The notes: a model not told the origin generated them from the sequence alone. 63,320 nt of DNA from Pseudonocardia halophobica (GCF_027922425.1 NZ_BSFQ01000042.1:1-63320); one strand, 5' to 3'; counted from the first letter of the stretch, positions 1 through 7,987 are shown. Numbers and translations are program-made.

Positions 1-1800
1 GACGGCCCGGCACGGGTGCCCGGCCGCCCGTTCGACCGCGGCGACCTCCTGCCACGCCGCGGCGACGTCGGCGGGCCGGCCGAGCGGGCGGAACAGCGCG
101 AGCGCGGCGTGCAGGTCGGCCAGGGCCTCGGCGGGGCGGTCGCGCCGGCGCGCGAGGTGTGCCCGGTCGACCAGGGCCTGCGCGTGGGCGGCGTCGTCCC
201 GGCCGGCGAGGAGGTCGACGGCGAGGTCGAAGGCGGCGCGGGCGTCGCGGAGCCCGGCGGGGTAGGCGGGTGCGGTCCCGAAGGCGGGTGCAGACCCGGA
301 GGACGGGAGAGGCGGGGGTGCCGGCGGCGCGGCCGGGTCGGGTTCGGAAGCGGCGGCGAGCGCGGCGGCGAGGCGGTGTGCCGCGCGGCCGAGGAGGACC
401 GGGTCACCGGTGCGGTCGGCGAGGTCGAGGGCGGCGGTGGCCGCGGCCAGGGCGGCCGTGTCGTCGCCCCGGCGGGTGCGGGCCGCGGCGAGGTGGACCA
501 GGGCGTCGGCGCCCACGGCGGGGTCGGCGTGCGCGGCCGCGTGGTGGGCGAGCCGCTGCAGGAGGGTGCCGGTGTCGGGGGCCGGCGTCGCCGGGCCGAC
601 GAGGGGGGCCGGGTTGTCGAGCGGGAGCGGCCCGGCCGGGGCGGCCTCCGGCCCCGCCGGGGCCGCCTTCGGACCGGCCGGGGCGGGCCCGTCGAGCGGG
701 GTCGGGCCGTCGAGCGGGATGGTGCGCTCCGGGAGCGGCCCAGGGAGGGCGGCCCACTCCGGCTCGGCCGGCAGCACCTCGGCGACGACGGTGGGCAGGG
801 CGCACCACGGCCCGTCGCCGGGCCCGGGGCGCGGGCCGAGCAGCCCGCGGCGGAGCAGGACGCGCAGCAGCGGGCCGACCGCCACGCGGTCCGGCAGCAC
901 CGCGGCGCACCGCGCCGGATCGACCAGCGGCAGCCTGGTGGCCCGGACCGCCTCCAGCACCTCGCGTTCGGCGGCGGGCAGGGCGGCCAGTGCGATCCGG
1001 GCGGCGGCGCGGGCGGCCGCGGCGGCGTCGCGGGGCCGGCCCGTGGACTGCTGTGTCCGCAGGGCGCGCAGGCCCGCGGCGGGGCTCGGGAAGGTTCCCG
1101 CGAGCAGGCGGACGGCGAGGGGGGAGCCGTGGCAGGCCTCGAGCAGCGCGTCCGCGGACTCGACGGCCGGTGCCGGGCAGAGGGCGGGGACGTCGAGCCC
1201 GGCGTGGCAGGACGGCAGGAGCGCGGCGGCCGCGGCGGACGGCAGGCCCCGCACCGCGACCGGGGCCAGGCCGTCGAGGTGCAGCTCGCCGAGCGGTGCG
1301 GCCGTGGTCACCAGCACCGCCGAGCCGCCGCCCGGCAGCAGTGCGCGGACCTGCGCGGCCGAGCGGGCGTCGTCGAGCACGAGGAGGGTGGGCGTGCCGG
1401 CGAGCACCGCGCGCAGCAGGGCCGTCCGGTGCGGCGTCGCGGCCGGGATCTCGCCGGCGCGCACGCCGAGGTCCCGCAGCAGCTCGCGCAGCGCCGGGCC
1501 CGGATCGGGGCTGGTCAGCGGCACGAACCGGACCCCGCCCGGGTATCGGCCGGCCAGGCGTGCGGCCGCGGCGAGGGCCAGCGCGGTGGTCCCGAGCCCG
1601 GGTCCGCCCGCGAGCACGACCCCCGGGGCGCCGGCGGCGACCGCCCGCAGCACCGCGGCCAGCTCGCCCTCGCGCCCGGCGAGCCCCGGGACCGTGGGGT
1701 CGACCGGCGGTGCGGCCGGGGGTTCGAGCACGACCCGTCCCACCTGCACGACGGTCCCGACGGGTGCGGCCACCCGCAGGTCCAGCTCCGGCTCCCTCAC
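1..1800 (-). CDS. NB-ARC/TPR (NLR-like) ATPase protein, 3' end outside window
   Basis: The minus frame is open from a GTG at 1800 to the window edge with no stop, so at least 600 residues are seen and the C-terminus is missing. Residues 14-23 (VGTVVQVGRV) hold a V-Q-V-G core like that of RHIM/BASS-type amyloid signalling motifs. An NB-ARC-like ATPase follows: Walker A region GGPGLGTT at about 65-72, Walker B LLVLDDA at about 139-145 and CHGSPLAVRLLAG at about 243-255, which matches the GLPLAL region of NB-ARC. Alanine-rich helical repeats of TPR type begin near residue 430. The invariant Walker A lysine is threonine (residue 71). The GTG start overlaps the stop of the upstream cyclase-like gene (GTGA), so the two are translationally coupled. 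It is a paralogue of the protein at 3408-5594. A role as sensor or signalling hub is inferred; an AfsR/SARP-like regulator is the alternative, but no DNA-binding domain is seen. Confidence 0.8.
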   Translation of the reverse strand, partial: MREPELDLRVAAPVGTVVQVGRVVLEPPAAPPVDPTVPGLAGREGELAAVLRAVAAGAPGVVLAGGPGLGTTALALAAAARLAGRYPGGVRFVPLTSPDPGPALRELLRDLGVRAGEIPAATPHRTALLRAVLAGTPTLLVLDDARSAAQVRALLPGGGSAVLVTTAAPLGELHLDGLAPVAVRGLPSAAAAALLPSCHAGLDVPALCPAPAVESADALLEACHGSPLAVRLLAGTFPSPAAGLRALRTQQSTGRPRDAAAAARAAARIALAALPAAEREVLEAVRATRLPLVDPARCAAVLPDRVAVGPLLRVLLRRGLLGPRPGPGDGPWCALPTVVAEVLPAEPEWAALPGPLPERTIPLDGPTPLDGPAPAGPKAAPAGPEAAPAGPLPLDNPAPLVGPATPAPDTGTLLQRLAHHAAAHADPAVGADALVHLAAARTRRGDDTAALAAATAALDLADRTGDPVLLGRAAHRLAAALAAASEPDPAAPPAPPPLPSSGSAPAFGTAPAYPAGLRDARAAFDLAVDLLAGRDDAAHAQALVDRAHLARRRDRPAEALADLHAALALFRPLGRPADVAAAWQEVAAVERAAGHPCRAV

Positions 1801-2534
1801 GCGCCGCCCCGGCGGTCCGGCGGGCCGATCGTGAGGCCGCCGTGCAGCTCCCGCGCCTGGACGACGGTGCCGGCCTGGCCGCCGTCGGCGATCTCGATCC
1901 GCATCCCCGGGGCCTCGGGCCCCGAGCACTCCGGCGGGGCGGTCCCGACCACGTCCGTCAGCGGCGCCGGGAGCGGGCCGCCGGTGTGCAGCCAGGCGTA
2001 GCCGGAGAACACCTTCGCGGGCTCGAGGACGAGCACCCGCCGGAAGTCGCGCAGCCGGACCAGGCCGCGCAGCTCGTCGAACAGCGGGTCGGAGACGGCG
2101 ACCGCGAGGTCGGTGCCGGGCCGCCGGGCCAGGTCGGTCCGCAGCGCACGGGACCCGAGGAACCGGCAGGTCCGCACCACGCCGTTGCCCGCGAAGCCGT
2201 TGGGCGCCGGACGGCCCGGGCCGCGGTGGGCGGCCGCGCGCAGCCGCAGCCGCTCGCGCGGGGCCGACCGGTTGACCGCCTCGAGCCCGGCGCGCAGCGC
2301 CACCAGCATCGCGACGACCGCCTCGGGCTCCGTCGCCGGCCCGAGCAGGGCCACCTCGCCGTCCCCGTTGGGTTGGCGCAGCGGAGCGGTCCCCGCCGCC
2401 CGCCAGGCCGCGTCGAGAAGCCCGGCGAGGACCTCCTGGGCCCGCTCCTGCCCCGCGTCCGAGCGCCTGCCGTAGCCCTCCAGGTCGACCGCGACGCACA
2501 ACCGGTCGCCCGTGTCACCCCGGCGTCCGACCAC
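1797..2534 (-). CDS. Class III nucleotidyl-cyclase-like protein with C-terminal RHIM/BASS-like motif
   Basis: About 245 residues. The body resembles a class III cyclase homology domain. A first metal aspartate lies in VAVDLEGYG, a second in NGDGEVALL, and a GNGVVRTCRFLGS helix occupies the place of the usual asparagine/arginine helix. The purine-selecting lysine before the GD pair is glutamine, and the asparagine of the last motif is not kept, so nucleotide cyclisation is doubtful; it may be an altered cyclase, a binding domain or an effector. The last 25 residues carry GTVVQARELHGG (about 222-233), close to the motif at the N-terminus of the NLR-like protein whose start codon overlaps this stop. 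The GTG start at 2534 is a choice, because the reading frame stays open further upstream; it leaves a divergent promoter gap before the Crp/Fnr gene at 2653. Confidence 0.7.
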   Translation of the reverse strand: MVGRRGDTGDRLCVAVDLEGYGRRSDAGQERAQEVLAGLLDAAWRAAGTAPLRQPNGDGEVALLGPATEPEAVVAMLVALRAGLEAVNRSAPRERLRLRAAAHRGPGRPAPNGFAGNGVVRTCRFLGSRALRTDLARRPGTDLAVAVSDPLFDELRGLVRLRDFRRVLVLEPAKVFSGYAWLHTGGPLPAPLTDVVGTAPPECSGPEAPGMRIEIADGGQAGTVVQARELHGGLTIGPPDRRGGA

Positions 2535-2652
2535 CCGTCCCCCCGTACCCCGAACCGCCGCCGACGGGGAGCCTACGAGGTGGGGGCGCCCGGCGGGTAG
2601 GTTCCCCGTGCGGGCCGGCCGGTCCGCACGGTACCCGGGGGGTGACCGGTCG

Positions 2653-3381
2653 GTGACGACCCAGGAGCGGACGGAGGCGGCGCAGGGCCCGCGGGGCGGC
2701 GCCGGACCCGAGCCTGCCCTGGACCCCGCGCTCTGGGAGGCGCTGCGCGCCCTCGGGCACCCCGCCGAGTTCGACCCCGGCGCCACGATCCTGTTCCAGG
2801 GCTCCCCCTCGGAGTCGATGCTGCTGCTGGAGAGGGGGCTCGCCACGGTGAGCGCCACGGCCGCGGACGGGGCCGAGGTGTTCCTCGCCTTCCGCGGGCC
2901 CGGCTCCCTGCTCGGCGAGTTCGGCTACGTCGACCGCAGGCCGCGCTCGGCCATGGTCCGTGCCGCCGTGCCCACCCTCTGCCGGGTCCTGCCCCGCCCG
3001 GCGCTGGACCGGTTCCTCGGTGCCGACCCCGAGGCGCAACGGGCCGTGACGACCGCCGTGGTCGCCAAGATGCGGGCGGTCACCGACCGGCGGGTCCGGT
3101 ACACGCAGGGCCGCATCGGCGCCCGGATCGGGCGGGTCCTCCTCGACCATGCGCGCGAGTTCGGCGTCCCGGGCCCCGGCGGCTCCGTGGTGGTCGACGT
3201 GCCGCTGGCCCAGCCGCGGATCGCCGACCTGGTCGGCGCGAAGCCGCGGATCGTCGGGCTGGAGCTGGCCCGGCTGCAGGAGGCCGGGCTCGTCGACACC
3301 GGGTACCGGTCCTCGCCGCGGAAGCTGCGGGTGCTCGACCCCGAGGGGCTGGAACGCCGGCTGGCGGAGCCCGCACACTGA
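2653..3381 (+). CDS. Crp/Fnr-family transcriptional regulator
   Basis: 242 residues from GTG 2653, with a GGGGGGTGA ribosome site about 8 bases upstream. Residues about 30-150 form a cyclic-nucleotide-binding-type beta roll (FDPGATILFQGSPSESMLLL, then GPGSLLGEFGYVDRRPRSA in the phosphate-cassette position). Residues about 165-235 form a winged helix-turn-helix (GRIGARIGRVLLDHAREFG, then PRIADLVGAKPRIVGLELARL). The classical arginine-serine phosphate-cassette pair is present as RPRSAM. It is transcribed away from the cyclase-like gene, so a nucleotide made or bound by that protein could be its ligand, though no ligand can be assigned. The 44-residue peptide gene follows 87 bases downstream in the same direction. 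Confidence 0.85.
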   Translation: MTTQERTEAAQGPRGGAGPEPALDPALWEALRALGHPAEFDPGATILFQGSPSESMLLLERGLATVSATAADGAEVFLAFRGPGSLLGEFGYVDRRPRSAMVRAAVPTLCRVLPRPALDRFLGADPEAQRAVTTAVVAKMRAVTDRRVRYTQGRIGARIGRVLLDHAREFGVPGPGGSVVVDVPLAQPRIADLVGAKPRIVGLELARLQEAGLVDTGYRSSPRKLRVLDPEGLERRLAEPAH

Positions 3382-3407
3382 CCGCCGCAGGTGGCACGGG
3401 TGCGACA

Positions 3408-5594
3408 TCACCGGGCGGCATCCCGGCGATCATCGGTGTCCGACGACCGGCGACGGGAAGGACCCGCGGTGAGCGCTGAACCGGAACCCGAGGAGGGGAC
3501 GGTGGCGGGCCCGACCGGGTTCGGGGTGGACGAGGACATGCTCGCGCTGCTCGGCCACGACGGCGCCGCACTGCCGACGGAGCACCCGTTCGACTCCTGG
3601 TGACCCAGGAAGGCGAGCCAGCGGCGCGCCTTCGCCCAGGCCGTCCGGTCGCCCGCGGCCACCGCGGCCCGCAGCGCCGCCCCCAGCTCGACGGTCGCCG
3701 CGTCCGTCCGGCCCACCGCCGCCAGCGCCTCGCCCAGGCCCTGCCGCGGGGCCACCGGCTCCGGCCCGTCCTGCTCCGCGAACAGCGCGCAGCTGCGGCG
3801 GTAGGCCTCGACCGCACCGTCGGCGTCGCCCGCGTCGCGGCGCGCGTCGCCGAGGGCCTGCCACACGGCGGCCTGCCCCGGCCCGTGGTCGAGCGCCCGG
3901 AACCGTTCGAGCGCCCCCGCCCCGCAGTGCAGCGCACGGTCCGTGCGGCCCCGCGCGCCCGCGACCGCCCCGAGCCCGTGCAGGGCCCACGCCGTGGTCT
4001 CGACGGCCTCGGCGCCCCGGTGGGTGCGCAGCAGCTCGATCACCCGCAGGTAGAGCTGCTCGGCGCGGCCCGGGTCGCCGATCTCGCGGTGCACCTCGGC
4101 CCGCGCCCGCACCGCCCCGGCCGCTCCGACCGGGTCGCCGGCGGCGAGGAAGCGCTGCTCGGCGCCGTCGAGGGCGCCGAGCGCGAGGTCCGGACGGCCG
4201 CGCCCGTGGTGGGCGACGGCGACCCGCACCTGCAGCTCCGCGCGCCGCTCCGGCGGGCCCTCCGCCTCCGCGCAGCGCAGCGCCGCCGCCTGGACGCGGT
4301 ACCAGTGGGCCCACGGCGCCCGGAGTGCGCGGCGGTCCGCGAGGACGTCGGCGACCTGGTCGAGACCGGTCCGGTCGTACCGCTCGAGGTCCTCGGCCAC
4401 CACGACGAGGTTGTCCCACTCGGCGGCGAACCAGCCGTGGTCCGCGGCGCGGCCGGGGGTGGGGCGGGCCCGGTCGAGCGCGCGGAAGTAGGTGTGGGCG
4501 ACCCGCTCCCGGCCGGCCGAGGCCGTGCGCTCGCCGCCGGTGTCGCGCAGTGCCTCCTCCGCGAACCTCCGGGCGGATTCACGCAGCGCGTACCGCGGAG
4601 AGGTGCCCGGCCGCCGGTCGACGAGGTGGGCCGCGGCCAGCACGTCCAGCGCCGGCGCGACGTACTCGGCGTCCACCCCGGCCAGCGCCGCCGCCGTTCC
4701 GGGCGTGACGTCGGCGAGCGGCATCGCCCCGAGCGTCCGCAGCACCCGGCGCTCGGTCGGCCCGAGGTGCGCGTAGGCCGCGGCGAACGACGCGCGCAGC
4801 GTCCGGTCCCCGATCCGGAGGCCGGCGAACGTGCGGTGCCGGTCCCGCAGCGCGGCGGCGAGCCGGTCCGGCGTGAGGTCCGGCTCGGCGGCCAGCCGGG
4901 CGGCGGCGATCCGCAGCGCGAGCGGCAGCCCGTCGCAGACCGCGACGAGCTCGTCGACGCCGGGGCCGGGGCCGCCGAGGAGGGTGCGGGCGTCGTCGGG
5001 CTCGAGGTCGCCGACCTCGACCCGGACCGCGGCACCGGCGGGCAGCGCGAGCGGGGAGGCCGCCGTGAGCAGGGCGAACGAGCCGGACCGTGCGGGCAGG
5101 AGCCCCGCGACCACACCGGCGTCGACGACGTCGTCGAGCAGGAGCAGGACACGCCGCTCGGCCAGGGCGGCCCGCAGCGCGGCCCGGGCGTCGGCGGCCC
5201 GGGCGGGGACGGGCAGCCCCAGCCCGGCGAGCAACCGGCCCGCGGGCGCGTCCGGTCCCGGGAGGCGGTCGCGCAGATCCTCGGCGAGGACGCCGTCGGG
5301 GAAGAGCGGGGCGAGGCGGTGCGCGGCCTCGACGGCCAGCGCCGTGGTGCCCGCGCCCGGACGGCCGGTCAGCAGCACCGCGCGCACGGGCCCGCGGACG
5401 GCCCGGGTGATCTCCGCGAGCTCGCGGCGCCGCCCGACGAAGCCGTGCGGCCGCGGCGGCAGGGCAGCCGGGAGAGCGCCCCGAACAGGGCTTCCGGCCA
5501 GGGGGACGGCCACGGTGCCGAGCTGGACGGCCGTGCCGACGGGGGCGTCGAGGCGCAGCGTCAGTCGCCCGGCCGGGCGCGCGGGTCGACCCAC
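3408..5594 (-). CDS. NB-ARC/TPR (NLR-like) ATPase protein
   Basis: 728 residues from GTG 5594, backed by a strong GGAGGTGA site. Residues 17-28 (APVGTAVQLGTV) repeat the V-Q-h-G motif of the first NLR-like protein. The ATPase follows: FVGRRRELAEI near 52, Walker A region GRPGAGTT at 77-84 with Thr83 replacing the lysine, Walker B LLLLDDV near 147, DGLPLALRIAAARL and a winged-helix-like region. About residues 380-660 are TPR-like repeats (RALDRARPTPGRAADHG, HGLGAVAGARGRTDRAL, GDARRDAGDADGAVEAYRRS). After AFLGHQ near 3600 the tail becomes Ser/Pro-rich and overlaps the opposite-strand peptide gene, so the functional C-terminus may be shorter. It diverges from the HTH-membrane protein at 5788. 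Confidence 0.82.
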   Translation of the reverse strand: MGRPARPAGRLTLRLDAPVGTAVQLGTVAVPLAGSPVRGALPAALPPRPHGFVGRRRELAEITRAVRGPVRAVLLTGRPGAGTTALAVEAAHRLAPLFPDGVLAEDLRDRLPGPDAPAGRLLAGLGLPVPARAADARAALRAALAERRVLLLLDDVVDAGVVAGLLPARSGSFALLTAASPLALPAGAAVRVEVGDLEPDDARTLLGGPGPGVDELVAVCDGLPLALRIAAARLAAEPDLTPDRLAAALRDRHRTFAGLRIGDRTLRASFAAAYAHLGPTERRVLRTLGAMPLADVTPGTAAALAGVDAEYVAPALDVLAAAHLVDRRPGTSPRYALRESARRFAEEALRDTGGERTASAGRERVAHTYFRALDRARPTPGRAADHGWFAAEWDNLVVVAEDLERYDRTGLDQVADVLADRRALRAPWAHWYRVQAAALRCAEAEGPPERRAELQVRVAVAHHGRGRPDLALGALDGAEQRFLAAGDPVGAAGAVRARAEVHREIGDPGRAEQLYLRVIELLRTHRGAEAVETTAWALHGLGAVAGARGRTDRALHCGAGALERFRALDHGPGQAAVWQALGDARRDAGDADGAVEAYRRSCALFAEQDGPEPVAPRQGLGEALAAVGRTDAATVELGAALRAAVAAGDRTAWAKARRWLAFLGHQESNGCSVGSAAPSWPSSASMSSSTPNPVGPATVPSSGSGSALTAGPSRRRSSDTDDRRDAAR
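3469..3603 (+). CDS. Small acidic peptide (44 residues), unknown function
   Basis: The GTG start at 3469 is preceded by GGGAAGGA at good spacing, and nearly all third codon positions are G or C. The peptide is acidic (EPEPEEG at the N-terminus), has a central DEDMLALLGHDG segment and ends in HPFDSW before the stop. It follows the Crp/Fnr gene by 87 bases. It lies wholly antisense to the 3' end of the NLR-like gene at 3408-5594, and there the opposite frame degenerates to a Ser/Pro-rich tail, which suggests this strand carries the real constraint. The ending resembles in style, but does not match, the FxSxx-COOH peptides of actinobacteria (here F-D-S-W). No modification enzyme is adjacent. It could be a secreted signal, an effector or a modified-peptide precursor. 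Confidence 0.5.
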   Translation: MSAEPEPEEGTVAGPTGFGVDEDMLALLGHDGAALPTEHPFDSW

Positions 5595-5700
5595 CCCGTG
5601 ATCACCTCCCGCCGGTCGTTCCGAGCAGTGTCGTCGATCAGCCGATGCTCCGGGAACCCGTCGCGTTCCGTGATCGTGCTGCGGACAGGTGTAACCAACG

Positions 5701-5755
5701 GCAACGTTGCACCGATCCGGTCAGTACCGATCAGTGCCGATCAGTACCGATCAGC
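5701..5755. promoter_or_regulatory. Palindrome plus 10-bp tandem repeats upstream of 5788
   Basis: A perfect 10-base palindrome GCAACGTTGC (5701-5710) is followed by about 40 bases with a 10-base period, in which CAGTACCGAT, CAGTGCCGAT and CAGTACCGAT follow one another. One unit per helical turn puts every copy on the same DNA face, as in cooperative operators. It lies in the divergent gap between the NLR-like gene (5594, minus) and the HTH-membrane gene (5788, plus). Confidence 0.55.
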
Positions 5756-5787
5756 GCGCGACAGCGGCCGAGGAGGAGGCGTCGGCG

Positions 5788-6780
5788 ATGCCGCAGAAGG
5801 GGCTGGACCCCCTGCAGGAGGACCTGCCCGGGCCGGTCCGCGAGGTCGTCACGGACCTGCGCACGATCTACACCGACGGGCCCTTCGACCGGCTGCGCCA
5901 GGTCGAGGAGGCGATCGTGCGTAGCCGCGCCGACACTCCCGGCCTGGTCACGGTCTCGTCCGCCACCTGCTCCCGGATGCTCGGCCCGCGCCGCTCGTCC
6001 GACGGCCGCAGCGCCCTGCCGCGGTGGCCCTCGGTGAAGGCCTTCCTGGTCGTGCACGGCGTGGACCCGGAGCCGTACGAGGCGCGGTGGACGGCGGCCC
6101 GGGACGCGTGGGCGGCCGGGGAGGAGCCGGAGGAGAGCGCCGACCGCGCCGCCGACCCCGCGGACGGCGGCGCCGCCGGCACCCCGGCCCCCGCCCGCCG
6201 CTCCCGGTTCGTGGCGCTCGCGCTCGCCGGGCTCGCCCTGTTCGGCGCCGGTACGGCGTTCGGCCTGCTCCTCGGCCGCGGGACCCCGGAACCGCAGGCC
6301 GTGGCGGCGTCGCCGCCGGCGCTGCCCGGCGCGGTGGAGACCGTCGAGCCGGCCGGCCCGACCGGGGTGAACTGCGACGTCGGCGGCGAGGGCGGCGACG
6401 TCCGGTTCCTCTCCGTCGCCTCCGACGACGGCCGGCCCGGCATCCCGATCCGGATCCGCGCCGACCTGGAGATCGTGAAGCCCGCCGACCCGGGCCACAC
6501 GTACTGGCTCATGTTGCGGCCGTTCACCGAGGGCATGCCGTTCTTCGCGAAGGCGCCCGTGCGGACCGACTCCGGCCCGGCCTCGTTCCAGCTCGCCTTC
6601 GACTCCCCGATCGGGTCAGTCCGCGACCTGTTCGTGGTGGAGGCGGACGCCGGTGCGGGACAGTGGCTCCGGGAGAGCCACGAGCACGACGGCGACAGCG
6701 GCTGGGCGCAGAAGCGCGGCGCGCTGCCGCCGGGCACCGACATCGTCTCCGGCACCTGCCGCGTCGAGCGCACCCGCTGA
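5788..6780 (+). CDS. HTH-domain, single-pass membrane protein with extracytoplasmic domain
   Basis: 330 residues from ATG 5788, with a GAGGAGG site. About residues 15-105 look like an actinobacterial N-terminal helix-turn-helix region (VSSATCSRMLGPRR, then PSVKAFLVVHGVDPEPYEARW). An acidic/alanine-rich linker follows, then one hydrophobic helix (FVALALAGLALFGAGTAFG) near 150-170. A periplasm-side domain of about 130 residues with beta-type segments (PIRIRADLEIVKPADPGHTY) has two cysteines, in NCDVGG and GTCRVER, that could pair. The order suggests a sensor that couples an outside signal to DNA or to a cytoplasmic partner. It is next to the NLR/cyclase locus and behind an iterated repeat. No precise family recognised. 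Confidence 0.65.
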   Translation: MPQKGLDPLQEDLPGPVREVVTDLRTIYTDGPFDRLRQVEEAIVRSRADTPGLVTVSSATCSRMLGPRRSSDGRSALPRWPSVKAFLVVHGVDPEPYEARWTAARDAWAAGEEPEESADRAADPADGGAAGTPAPARRSRFVALALAGLALFGAGTAFGLLLGRGTPEPQAVAASPPALPGAVETVEPAGPTGVNCDVGGEGGDVRFLSVASDDGRPGIPIRIRADLEIVKPADPGHTYWLMLRPFTEGMPFFAKAPVRTDSGPASFQLAFDSPIGSVRDLFVVEADAGAGQWLRESHEHDGDSGWAQKRGALPPGTDIVSGTCRVERTR

Positions 6781-6895
6781 CCGGCCGTCGGCGGACGTGA
6801 CGGTTGTCGCTTTCGCCCGGATCGGCGCGCGAGTGCCCGGGTATCGGTAGCCTTCTCCCGAAGGGTGCGAAACGGACATCGACCGAGGAGGACGG

Positions 6896-7924
6896 GTGCT
6901 CGAGGTCACCGGGCTGGCGTGGGGCGTGACGATCGGGGCGGTCGTCCTGCTGCTCGCCCTGGACCTGATCGTGGCGGCGCTGAAACCCCATCGGGTCGGG
7001 TTCCGCGAGGCCGTGCTCTGGTCGGTCTTCTACATCGCCGTGGCCGTGCTGTTCGGCGTGATCTTCTGGTCCTACGCCGGCAGCCAGTTCGGCATCGAGT
7101 ACTTCAGCGGCTACATCGTCGAGAAGAGCCTCTCGGTCGACAACCTGTTCGTCTTCGTGATCATCATGACGACGTTCGCGGTCCCCGAGGAGCACCAGCA
7201 CAAGGTCCTGACCTTCGGGATCGTGCTCGCGCTGATCATGCGCGGTATCTTCATCGCCGTCGGCGCCACGCTGCTCAACGCCTTCTCGTTCATGTTCCTG
7301 GTGTTCGGCCTGCTGCTGCTCTACACCGCGGTCCAGCTGTTCCGGCACCGCGACGAGGACCCGGATGTCGAGGACAACGTCGTGGTCAAGGGCGCGCGGC
7401 GGCTCTTCCCGGTCAGCGACGACTACCACGGCGGCAGGCTGTTCGCGAAGGTCGACGGCAAGCGCCTGGCCACCCCGCTGTTCATCGTGCTGGTCGCGAT
7501 CGGCGGAATCGACCTGCTGTTCGCGCTCGACTCCATCCCCGCCGTGTTCGGCGTGACCAGCGAGGCCTACATCGTCTTCGCGGCCAACGCCTTCGCCCTG
7601 CTCGGCCTGCGCGCGCTGTTCTTCCTGGTCAAGGGCCTGCTCGATCGGCTGGTGTACCTCTCGACCGGGCTCGCGATCATCCTCGCCTTCATCGGCGTGA
7701 AGCTGATCCTGCACTGGCTGCACGTCGACATCAGCCCGTCGGTGCCGGAGATCCCGACCACGCTGAGCCTCGCCGTGATCATCGGCATCCTGGCGATCGT
7801 CACCGTCGCGAGCCTGATCAAGACGCGCAACGACCCTGATCAGAAGGCGCACGCGGGCTCGCTGCGGGCCAGCAAGAAGGCCCCGGGCGCGGTCTCCGCG
7901 TCGGAGCAGGAGCGGGACCGCTAG
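6896..7924 (+). CDS. TerC-family integral membrane protein
   Basis: 342 residues from GTG 6896, with a GAGGAGG site. It carries the family signatures SLSVDNLFVFVIIMTTF near 80-97 and FALDSIPAVFGVT near 205-218, with about eight hydrophobic helices and acidic residues buried in the first and fifth. The tail is basic and cytoplasmic. TerC/Alx proteins are tied to metal-ion handling (manganese export for Alx) and tellurite resistance; the substrate here is unknown. It appears to be a single-gene unit followed by a strong hairpin. Confidence 0.9.
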   Translation: MLEVTGLAWGVTIGAVVLLLALDLIVAALKPHRVGFREAVLWSVFYIAVAVLFGVIFWSYAGSQFGIEYFSGYIVEKSLSVDNLFVFVIIMTTFAVPEEHQHKVLTFGIVLALIMRGIFIAVGATLLNAFSFMFLVFGLLLLYTAVQLFRHRDEDPDVEDNVVVKGARRLFPVSDDYHGGRLFAKVDGKRLATPLFIVLVAIGGIDLLFALDSIPAVFGVTSEAYIVFAANAFALLGLRALFFLVKGLLDRLVYLSTGLAIILAFIGVKLILHWLHVDISPSVPEIPTTLSLAVIIGILAIVTVASLIKTRNDPDQKAHAGSLRASKKAPGAVSASEQERDR

Positions 7925-7933
7925 GATGGTGGC

Positions 7934-7987
7934 GTGCGCCACGCTTTGACCTCCCCGCGGGAGATCATTACCCGGCGCGCCGGCTGA
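7934..7987 (+). CDS. Candidate 17-residue leader peptide
   Basis: GTG 7934 opens a 17-codon frame containing an Ile-Ile pair (REIITRRAG end). Its stop codon falls in the loop of the hairpin at 7973-8007, so a translating ribosome would cover the left arm. The downstream gene encodes an ACT-like protein of the kind seen in branched-chain amino-acid control. This is the geometry of an attenuator. The start has only a weak AGGATGG site, and no second competing hairpin was worked out. Confidence 0.35.
   Translation: MRHALTSPREIITRRAG

Noticed and set aside
16..2600. Long plus-strand open frames of 661 and 813 codons
   Set aside because: They are rich in Arg, Gly and Pro without domain order, and lie opposite the NB-ARC/TPR and cyclase-like genes whose motifs are clear. 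They are shadows of GC-rich coding DNA.
3469..3603. Assignment of the small peptide to the FxSxx-COOH family
   Set aside because: The end is F-D-S-W, one residue short of the motif, and no radical-SAM partner is nearby.
3600..5924. 774-codon plus-strand frame
   Set aside because: Antisense to the second NLR-like gene; low-complexity Arg/Gly/Val composition and no recognisable motif.
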